Positions 56,437-64,000 of a stretch of DNA of 64,000 nucleotides are shown piece by piece (the first letter of the stretch is position 1; each line of letters begins with the position of its first letter). The stretch lies in the NCBI GenBank assembly GCA_049999805.1, contig JBNGIO010006279.1, forward strand, positions 92,533 through 156,532, read 5' to 3'. Below the pieces are notes generated by a model. The model worked only from the letters and a program-made list of their open reading frames with translations. It did not search any database and had not been told where the DNA came from. This stretch comes from Folioceros fuciformis. Its lineage: Eukaryota > Anthocerotophyta > Anthocerotopsida > Anthocerotales. A program made the translations under genes and the position numbers.

Positions 56437-57919
56437 ATGATCATCTTCAAGCCCGCTGCGGCATCAGCATGCCGGCATGCACGCATTTTACTGGGCGGCG
56501 TTGTGATCAGAGGTGCGGACAACAGAACCGTGGCGCCTGCTCTGCGATCGATTTGCTGGTATTCTGAGACACCAACGCCGAGCCAGGGGACAGTCTCGTA
56601 CCTGCGGAATTGGAAGAACGGAGCGCACCTCTACCTTGTGGGCACAGCGCATGTTTCAGCTGAAAGTGCTGAGGAAGTACGGCAGGTGTGTGATCCACTG
56701 AGCATGGTCTACAGGCTGCATTCGTCTGCGCGTGAATCTCAGCTCATTGGGAGCGTTTTGGAATCATGTGTTGCAGGTGATCAACCAGGTGAAACCGGAC
56801 GCTATTGCGGTATGGCGTCTTTCAAGCTAGCATGAACCTGAGCCTGGATGACGATACTGGTAGCCCTCGTGCTGCGTATTGCACTGACCGGAGCTCCGAC
56901 TTCCTTGCCTGCTATTGTCTGCGTGGTTGGACCATGTGGCCGCTGTTAGGTTGAGTTGTGCAAGGCAAGAGCAAAGGGCCTGCAGTCTGAAAAAAGAGCA
57001 CCCAAGAGCTTCATCGAGTTGCTTAAGACAGTTTTCGGAACCACAGGTGGTCCAGGGCAGAAACTACTCGGCTTGGTCATACAGAGCTTCTATGAGCATT
57101 TGCGCACCTTGGGATTGGAGCCTGGGAAGGAATTTCAAGTTAGTAGAGCTGCAGAAACAAACTTGAGAACGTGAGGGAGGGCTGACGGTGCCGTTGGGGA
57201 ATGGTCCCTATTGCTGCCAGATTGAGACGCTCACAATATCTGTTGTAACTTGTTTCAGGTAGCCATTCAGGAGGCTGAACGACTTGGGATAAAGCTCCAC
57301 TGCATTGATCAGGACGTAAATGTGAGTATACCTGTCTCATCAGATATAATTCGATGTGCTGACTACCAGATTGTGAGCTTGGCTGCTGTTTTTCAATTGT
57401 CAGAAGCATGTTGTCAGCGAAACAAGGAGCTATTGCTGTTGCAGGAGTTGCAGCATATGTAGTATGTCCCTCCCTTGGTTACTACAGTTTTTGCAGGTTA
57501 CAATGAAGAGGTTATGGGATGCCCTTTCGTTTTGGGATCTCTTCCGTTTGTACACACGGGCACCCAAACCCTGGGCTCATGAAGCTATGGCCGCCAGTCG
57601 GACTGGCAACCCCGGCGAATGGGTAGAACGTATCAAGACAAGGGAAGTGGTGAGGAGCATGTTTCGGGACATGGAAGCTATAGCGCCAAATGTGGTCCGT
57701 TTCCAAGTTTTATGACTCCAATTGCATTGGTTCTCCCTTCAACCTCAGTGCACATGTCAATCAATGTGGTTTGTGCAAATCCAGGTAAGAGTGTTGGTGC
57801 ATGAGAGGGATGAGGTAATGGCAAAACAACTTCGACAGTACGAAGGAACCATCGTTGGCGTTGTGGGTATGGCCCATATGGATGGTATCGAGCGGAGATG
57901 GAGAGAAGCTGATCAATAG
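56437..57919 (+). CDS. TraB/PrgY-family protein
   Basis: 287 aa in six exons, all phase 0: 56437-56685, 56777-56809, 56950-57138, 57259-57321, 57497-57691 and 57785-57919. TraB domain signatures: LYLVGTAHVSAESAEEVRQ; VINQVKPDAIAVELCKARAK; GIKLHCIDQDVN; VTMKRLWDALSFWDLFRLY; and the C-terminal motif GTIVGVVGMAHMDGIERRW. The paired GTAHVS and GMAHMDGI motifs carry the conserved Gly-His residues of the family, related to the Tiki/EreA-like fold. Eukaryotic TRABD proteins are organelle-associated, and plant members have been linked to mitochondrial outer-membrane and ER contacts. The first about 45 residues (FKPAAASACRHARILLGG) are basic and could target mitochondria. The 56437 ATG is the first in frame, but the frame is open further upstream. 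Confidence 0.88.
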
Positions 57920-58482
57920 GTAGGCGGGGGCCGGCTGACAGGGGAAGCACATGAAGTAGCAGGTTTGGCAGCAGGGATGCTGTCGAGCCTGATTAACATC
58001 GATGTTTAGCATCGTGGCAGCAGGGAAGTATTTTTCAACATCGTTGAAGGGAAGGGCTGAAGTTTGGTTCGAACGCTTTAAGGACACTGACCAGCTAGAT
58101 TGGCCTGGATTGTGTGGTGCTTTTTTTTTTGTCAAGTCCCACATTTCACAAGGATTGCCATAGCCAGGTTACCAGCCCCACTAGAAACAGGGGTGTCTGG
58201 AACTTGTTTGTTTATTCTTTCTGTAACAGCCTGTTAGCGCCACCTCCTTTCCCAGTTTCGCACACGGTGCTGCACTCCAGAAAAGCTTCGGCTGTCCGTA
58301 TCGTTAGTATGCAGGCTAGCTTTGGATGTTTACACTGAGCGGACTTTGATACGCGTGACTTTACGGAATAAGCAGGGGCTCGGGGCCTCTGGTTGCCGGT
58401 CGGTGAGCTTGGGGCCTTTGGCCGTGACCCGCAAGCAGGGGCCGGGACCCACGAGCTCGGCCCAGGCTCGGCCATTTCGCCC

Positions 58483-58510
58483 TGCTAACAATGCTAACAA
58501 TGCTAACAAT
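58483..58510. repeat. (GCTAACAAT)3 tandem repeat
   Basis: Three perfect 9-bp units in intergenic DNA. Confidence 0.85.
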
Positions 58511-60000
58511 CCTTGCTAAACATTCGCAGATATGCAAATAATACATCTAGAAGTGTCCGCGTGGTGTCTTCCGAAGAATCATCTAGGCATAATGGTGGCT
58601 GACAGTCTTAACGTGCCATCCACTAATTGGCTATGCGGCCAATTGTAGCTCGAAACAATCTGGAAGAGTTTGGGCATCTATGCTATTGCCTTCATTGCAA
58701 TTGTTGAAGCCCCCCTCTTGGACACCTCTTGGACACTGAAGTCCTTGTCCCTGTTTTTAGTGTCTCATTTGGTATGAGGTCCCCTTTGGTTGGTATGCCA
58801 ACTAAGATAAGTAAAATCCGGGAGTCTAAGGAGCAAATACTACAAGATACCCTTGGAGAAATAATAAACAAATAAGAGAGAAACAATATCCCCTTTGGCA
58901 TGCTATCAAGTGCGGCTGTGATCTTAGGTGTTTAAGATGGAAACCACATGCACCTCTCCCTAATTCCCTCACCACCCCTTGACTCACTCCCTTGTCCGCT
59001 CCTACCCCCCATTGTTCCCTCCATCCTTCCTCCGTCCCTAGTCCCTGATTGTGAATGAGGCCCACGATTGTTTGCCAAGTTTTGTCTCATGCCCACTACA
59101 GCCAAATAGCCAAGGAACACATGCCCAACAACCTTGCCAATCACAGGTAGACTTGACATTAGGCTTTTTGCTCCAAGGTCTTGGGTGGGGCTTCCCTATC
59201 GACCAAGATCATGAAGTGATTAAGGTATGTCTAGTGTGGTGTGGTGTGAATATTAACTAATGAATTATGCATGAGTATGATATTGGCGTAGTGGGAGATT
59301 GTGAGAGGGAGGGCGAGAGAGCGCGGATGGACAATATTGTAATGCCCACTGCCTACTGAAGACACCCTCTGCGTGTGATGTATACAGGTGCGCATAAGTT
59401 TGTAGCATGAAGGGAAACAAATAAACGAATAGCGACATGAGAGTATCATAGAAATAGAATGTGGCATGATGGTAGTTATACAAACTGCAGATGACATGAA
59501 GGGACACCCCTTTTGGCTAGTAAAAGTGATCCATGTGACTCACGGTGGTGAAGAACCCATGCATGTGCTCATTGGTGGAGGATGGAAAATCAAGATGCAT
59601 TCGAGGGGAGATTTGGAAAAGATCAAGAATGTGCAGCTCGTCAGACTTCTTGATAGCCCAAATAAGGGTAACATTAGGAAGAAGCTCTATATCACCCCTT
59701 GGATGTTAGGCTTACATCTTCTACTCATGATGAGAAGTCTAGCTTAAGTTTTTTTAAGGGTCCAGTGCATGTTCAAGCTAGCTTGGATTGAGGAACACCT
59801 CATTTCCTTGGACATGGACATGGTCCAATGGTGCCTTTTCTTCTGAATCCAACTTTTCTAATAAACCTGGACTTGGTTGGTAGGCTTGCAGGTTTATATT
59901 AGGAGAAAAACTCGGATGAGAAAGTAAAATGTTGAAATCCAATATGAAGGAGCAAAAAGGAACTGGTCCAAAAATTTTAAACTTAGGTTCAGTACTAGCT

Positions 60001-60067
60001 GGTAGTGAGGTTTGAACTTGCTACTTCCTGTCCCAGGAGTGGGCCTTATCCAGTAAACCACGATGGA
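60001..60067 (-). mobile_element. Possible tRNA-derived SINE head
   Basis: On the minus strand a box-A-like TGGTTTACTGGATAAGG is followed about 30 bases later by a box-B-like AAGTTCAAACCT, the internal pol III promoter layout of tRNAs and SINEs. It does not fold into a clean cloverleaf, so it is not a functional tRNA. No target-site duplication was identified. Confidence 0.35.
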
Positions 60068-60244
60068 ATGCAGCAAGAGGTGCTATAAATTATATTTCAA
60101 GTAAGTCTTCGAAAACTCACAACTTCAGTGCCAACTATCAAACCATAAGGGCAACACAATCCACGAAATTGTAAGGAATGTAGCTAGATCCTCGCAATTC
60201 CGTTTTACGTATAGGACGAGGAGGACGGTCATTAGCACCCGAGC

Positions 60245-60969
60245 ATGGAGCAGGTGCCAACCTTGGAAGCAGATACAGATGTTATCCGTGCCAATTCTGC
60301 TCTGCGGTTGCTTCTGTCTTTACGATCCCTTCAGTGTTCCGGTTCGTCATGTAGCTTGATTTGCAGGACTCGGCCTGTATTTCAAGCTGTTCGCCTGGAC
60401 TTCAAACCGTTGCATGCCATTCAGGAAGATTTGAAATACGATTGAAAGACCATGTCTGAATGGAGAAGTGTGGAGCTTGTTTTCTTAACCATTTTGCTTG
60501 ACTTCAGATCTGTCAATTGTTATACATTCCTGAAAAACTTGTTTTCCATGGTCAATGTTGTTGCTCTTCCAACGAGACATCCTTTTTCCCTTCATTGCAG
60601 CGATTAGGAACTCAAGAACCTGCATCGTCTGCAAGCACCAAGGTTCAGAGACATTGTATGAGGTATTGCAAAGTGTCCGCACTGTTCAAGAAATAGTGCG
60701 TGAGACGATATCTTCAGCTCCCAGCTCAGACGATTTTTGTTCGGAGCTGGACGCGGGAGGAATCTGAAATGTATTTAACAAGGTCTGGTGTATGCGTGAA
60801 CCAGAAACACGAGCGCTTGATTGCAGCCTTGCGGATTATGGAGGAAGATTTACAGAATCTGCGAATACAGCTCAAGCAACAAAGGTTCCGGCATGTTTAC
60901 GCAGAGATAGCAAGAGTACTGTTGTTCCTTTTTGGCACTCTCCTTGTAATGTGGATCATGAAAACTTGA
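60245..60969 (+). CDS. Hypothetical tail-anchored protein (tentative model)
   Basis: A probable two- or three-exon gene. The first exon starts at the ATG at 60245 (MEQVPTLEADTDVIRANSAL). The last part (about 60730-60969) encodes QKHERLIAALRIMEEDLQNL, a short coiled coil, and ends with a hydrophobic segment VLLFLFGTLLVMWIMKT, typical of a C-terminal membrane anchor. A middle exon probably begins after CATTGCAG at 60600 (RLGTQEPASSASTK). I do not recognise the family, and splice joins are unproven. Confidence 0.4.
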
Positions 60970-61635
60970 TGAGCTCGTCCTTGATCTCCAAATCCTTGGA
61001 ACATTCGTGATTCCGCCTTGCTCTAAGGTTCTAGCCAAGTGCCACGAGCAGACATTGTAGTTACTTTGCGCAGTTCAATTTGACGCCTCTAAATGTGTTC
61101 CTTGACAAGGGAGCAGGAGATCTGGGAAAGCCTTTAGGTTTAATCGTGCTACGATGCCATGAACCAGACGCTCGAAGACTTTTAGTTCCGACGGTGGCAG
61201 CATCAGTGTCTCTGACAGTGCCCTGGGCAGGAGTTGATCAATTGCGAGCATCCGCTCGGATTGGCAAGCCCTGGTCCTCCGTCTTTCTGAGATGGAAAAG
61301 GGAACAGTTGGCCCTGATGCATTGATGCAGGCCCTGTTACAAGGAGCGGGGAAATCCAGCGTAGAGTGCTTTCCAACCAGGGCAGAAACAAGCCGAATTC
61401 AGCCCCAGACAGAAATGTTTACAGCTTCCCCAGATTTTTCAAGTATGCGAACGACGCCTTCCTAGCTTCCCTCCCACAGCTGATTTTTAAACTCTGCCTA
61501 AACTATCCATGATTACTTCACCGATTGGCTTTCTAGGTTCATTGTAATGTATTTAATCTTGAAAATTTGCATAACTTGTGTCAAGAATAACATTTTATTA
61601 TTATTATTTATTTCCACCGCAATCTGAAGTGTGTC
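60970..61635. other. Intergenic
   Basis: No gene recognised. An 81-codon plus frame at 61080-61325 lacks motifs. An ATT-rich run lies just before the tRNA. Confidence 0.55.
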
Positions 61636-61708
61636 GGGGGAGTAGCTCAAATGGTAGAGCGCCCGTTTCGCATACGGGAGGTAACGGGATCGATGCCCGT
61701 CTTCTCCA
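61636..61708 (+). tRNA. tRNA-Ala (anticodon CGC)
   Basis: 73-nt cloverleaf. The acceptor arm is GGGGGAG with CTTCTCC plus discriminator A. D arm is GCTC-AAATGGTA-GAGC, anticodon arm CCCGT-TTCGCAT-ACGGG, and T arm ACGGG-ATCGATG-CCCGT. The anticodon CGC reads GCG (Ala). A G3:T70 pair, the alanine identity element, is present. No intron and no encoded CCA. Confidence 0.95.
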
Positions 61709-61994
61709 CTGTGGAATCCTGAACATTGTTGTTTTCCCCGAATTGCGTTTTAGTACATTTCCTACATCCAGGCTCCACATGTGATATACTGTGTTTCATG
61801 ACAGTTGGTAGCGGTGCACCTGGTGGCCACCCAGAATGCAGTCGAGGGCAATTGGCTCGCAGTGCGGTGCTCCTCGAGTGGAGCTCCTTGACATAGGAGA
61901 GCTCAGCAATGTCCGACCTGCGGCTCTTCGGTGGGAGAGGCCCTGAAACTTCTAGGCGGGCCCCGGCGAAGGGGCGACAGGATTCGGAGCGACC
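61709..61994. other. HKT promoter/leader
   Basis: Short space between the tRNA gene and the HKT start codon. No separate gene seen. Confidence 0.5.
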
Positions 61995-64000
61995 ATGGAC
62001 TCCCAGACTAGACGCTGCGGTGCGGCGCATAGCCGGAAACGGGCTGCTGCAATCGGGGCACCTGCAAACTGGGCGAAGCGGGTGGGCTATCGGTTTCTGG
62101 GCTGGCTGCAGGACGAGTGGGACACTTCGGATGCACTCAGGCCTGTGGTCCGATTCTGGAGCAAGCACGTCACATTTTACCGTCTTCATCTCACCTACTT
62201 CATCGTCATCGCCATTGTGGGCACCTTGCTGGTGTGGGTGTCCCCCAAGCGGAATGGCCATGTCCCGCTCATCGACGCGATCTTCGGCGTCACCTCCGCT
62301 CTGTGCGTGACGGGCCTCTTCAGTATGAAGATGGAGCAGTTGTCGGTGTTCGACGAGTCGGTGCTCGTAGTGCTGATGCTGCTGGGGAGCCAGGTGTTCA
62401 CGTCCCTGTTGCCGGTTTTTGTGAGACGCTTTTATCTCCACCGCTATTTGAGGAAGTACATACGTGACAAGGGCAGACTGGACAAGGGTGCCCTGACTGA
62501 CCTGCAGGAGAGTGAGAAGCCTGTGCCGCAGACCCAGAGCCTGGGGCGAGGCACAGCTGTTGGGTTGGAGTCTCCCAGGTGGTCCGAGGATGAGCACATT
62601 CAACAGGAGATAGTGCACCACACTTGGTCTGGGGAGATGTCCAGGAAGGAGGCCCAGAAGTTGGCCATGGTGCGGAACATCTCCAAGGCTCTCAGTGCCC
62701 GGCTGGCGGAGAGGGAAACAGGCGTCAGGAGTTCCAAGAAAACGCAGCAGGGTGGACAGGGTAACGAGGATGACGAGTTTATGGATCTGTCGACAGCCAA
62801 GACTCTGGAGCACGAGGCTTTGACGTACCTGAGCTGGCTGGTTCCTGTTTACTTCTTTGGAGTCCAGGTTGCAGGGTTTTGTACCGTTCTTCTCTACTTC
62901 ATTGGTGCACCTCATGCTCGGCAAGTTCTCAAGGAGCGAAACGTGAATCGCACCTTTTTCGCCATGTTCACGTCTGTGTCTGCGTTTGCAAATGCTGGGC
63001 TTACCCCGATTGACGAGAACATGGTGCCGTTCAGGAAGTCGGTCCTCCTGCTCGTGAATTACGCGGTTCTCATTCTGGTGGGCAACACTCTTTTCGCACC
63101 TGTCATGCGGTTGTTCATCTGGGTGCTGTCCCGTGTGGCCAGGAGCAAGAGCAGGGCTGTGTGCAAGTATCTTCTGGAACATCCTCGGAAGTGTTACACT
63201 CACCTGTTCCCTCGAGATCAGACCCTGTGGCTTGTCCTCACGGTCATGGCGTTCAATGCAATTGAGTTCACTGCGTTCTGCGCTCTGGACTGGAGGTCGT
63301 CTGCCCTGAAAGGCTTGGGGCCAGGCTACAAGGTGGCTGATGCCCTCTATCAGTCCATCAACACTCGCAGCTCAGGCTTCCAAGTGATCAATTTGGCCCA
63401 GCTCTCCTCCGCCATGCTTGTGCTCTATGTGGGCATGATGTGAGTCCATGCCAATCCAATGCCTGGTGCCTCGTTCCCATACTATGCGGATGTCAACAGT
63501 TAGCTCATCTTGCTGGACTGCTTAGTTCTTCGATGCTGCCAAAGATGACAAGAAGTTTGTCGTGTTTCAGGTACATAGCAGCTTACCCTGTCTTCTTGTC
63601 TCGACAGAACACGAAGGCAGCACAGGAAGTTTACGACGAATCCGACCTTGGCGTGTACGCCAGTAACTGGGAGTCAGAGTTAGTGGGCAGCAAGATATCG
63701 GTTCAAGCCAGGAATCTTCTAGCACGCGATTCAGCTTACTTATTCGTGTCCGTGTTCTTGATCTGCATCCTCCATAACAAACAGATCAAGAGCGATCCTC
63801 TCAACTTCTCCATCTTTAATATCATTTTCGAGGTGATCAGGTGAGTTGCAGCCTCCTCTGGGCAACACCAGCTGCAGTCATGTCGTGTAACTTCATCCGC
63901 CTCACACTCTCTTACTGGTGCTTCAAATATGCAGTGCTTACGGAAACGTGGGACTGTCCGTGGGCTATAGCTGCGATCTAGCAAGAAAAGCGAAGCAGAA
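61995..64000 (+). CDS. HKT: HKT/Trk-type Na+/K+ transporter (3' end beyond window)
   Basis: Plasma-membrane HKT-family cation transporter. Exons 61995-63439, 63571-63840 and 63935 to past the window end; phases agree. Four membrane-pore-membrane units are visible. Pore loops: A, TSALCVTGLF with Gly107; B, SAFANAGLTPIDENM with Gly335; C, NTRSSGFQVINLAQLSS with Gly461; D, SAYGNVGLSVGY with Gly578. All four filter positions are Gly, where angiosperm class I HKTs have Ser in loop A; this pattern is linked to K+-permeable transport. A long cytoplasmic loop (about residues 150-275), charged and Gln/Asp-rich, separates units 1 and 2. The second intron lies just before pore D, as in plant HKT genes. 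The ATG at 61995 sits in GACCATGG. The C-terminus is missing from the window. Confidence 0.93.

Larger units (their letters stand above)
57920..60244. other. AT-rich repeat-like region
   Basis: No supported host gene. It contains a 9-bp tandem repeat (58483-58510), a TE-like open frame (59466-59747, with MKGHPFWLVKVIHVTHGGEE) of unknown identity, and a tRNA-related sequence on the minus strand near 60.04 kb. Composition is lower in GC than the gene-bearing flanks, which suggests old transposable-element insertions. Confidence 0.5.

Noticed and set aside
60001-60067. Functional tRNA on the minus strand
   Set aside because: A and B box-like motifs exist, but acceptor, anticodon and T stems do not pair properly; kept only as a possible SINE head.
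61647-63203. 518-codon minus-strand open frame
   Set aside because: Exactly antisense to the HKT coding exon. Its His/Arg/Leu-rich composition is the mirror of the HKT codons, and it has no domain.

Overview
The window is a stretch of nuclear genome from a land plant. Genes are split by short GT-AG introns (about 60-400 bp). The gene set is plant-type: CBP60, a plant WDR7/rabconnectin-3-beta homologue, PLS-class PPR proteins, an HKT transporter, mitochondrial bTHX and SURF2. It also carries two cilium/flagellum genes, LRRC9 and CFAP299, which are expected only in plants with swimming sperm. A bryophyte-, lycophyte- or fern-grade plant is therefore most likely; I cannot name the species. One 100-N assembly gap lies at 44093-44192.

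Layout. 0.1-3.2 kb: PP2C phosphatase (+). 5.15-5.34 kb: degenerate minisatellite. 5.97-6.26 kb: bTHXm (-). 8.4-11.4 kb: CBP60 (+). 14.4-15.4 kb: SURF2 (-), divergent from a small two-TM membrane protein (15.6-16.2 kb, +). 16.8-22.3 kb: WDR7-like protein (+). 22.3-30.0 kb: gene-poor, low-complexity DNA with a cluster of TTTAGGG-type interstitial repeats near 27.8 kb. 30.1-34.4 kb: USP-like/receptor-like cytoplasmic kinase (+), catalytic loop HRDMRPNN. 35.5-42.3 kb: LRRC9 homologue in 19 exons (+). 43.1-44.8 kb: CFAP299 homologue (-), convergent with LRRC9 and cut by the assembly gap. 46.6-56.2 kb: PPR cluster with two intact intronless genes (1029 and 1230 aa) and at least three broken copies. 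56.4-57.9 kb: TraB-family protein (+). 58-60.2 kb: AT-rich, repeat-like DNA. 60.2-61.0 kb: possible tail-anchored protein. 61.64 kb: tRNA-Ala(CGC). 62.0 kb to the end: HKT/TrkH cation transporter (+), running off the window.

The genes do not form one pathway. Three groupings deserve attention: the LRRC9-CFAP299 pair, the SURF2/membrane-protein divergent pair with a telo-box, and the PPR cluster, which shows ongoing unit homogenisation, DYW decay and pseudogenisation. The most novel observation is that the middle of LRRC9 looks like a degenerate ADP-ribosyltransferase (PARP-like) fold with its catalytic histidine replaced.

Exon boundaries were assigned by hand from reading frame, GT-AG sites and remembered family sequence. 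They are predictions, not transcript evidence.
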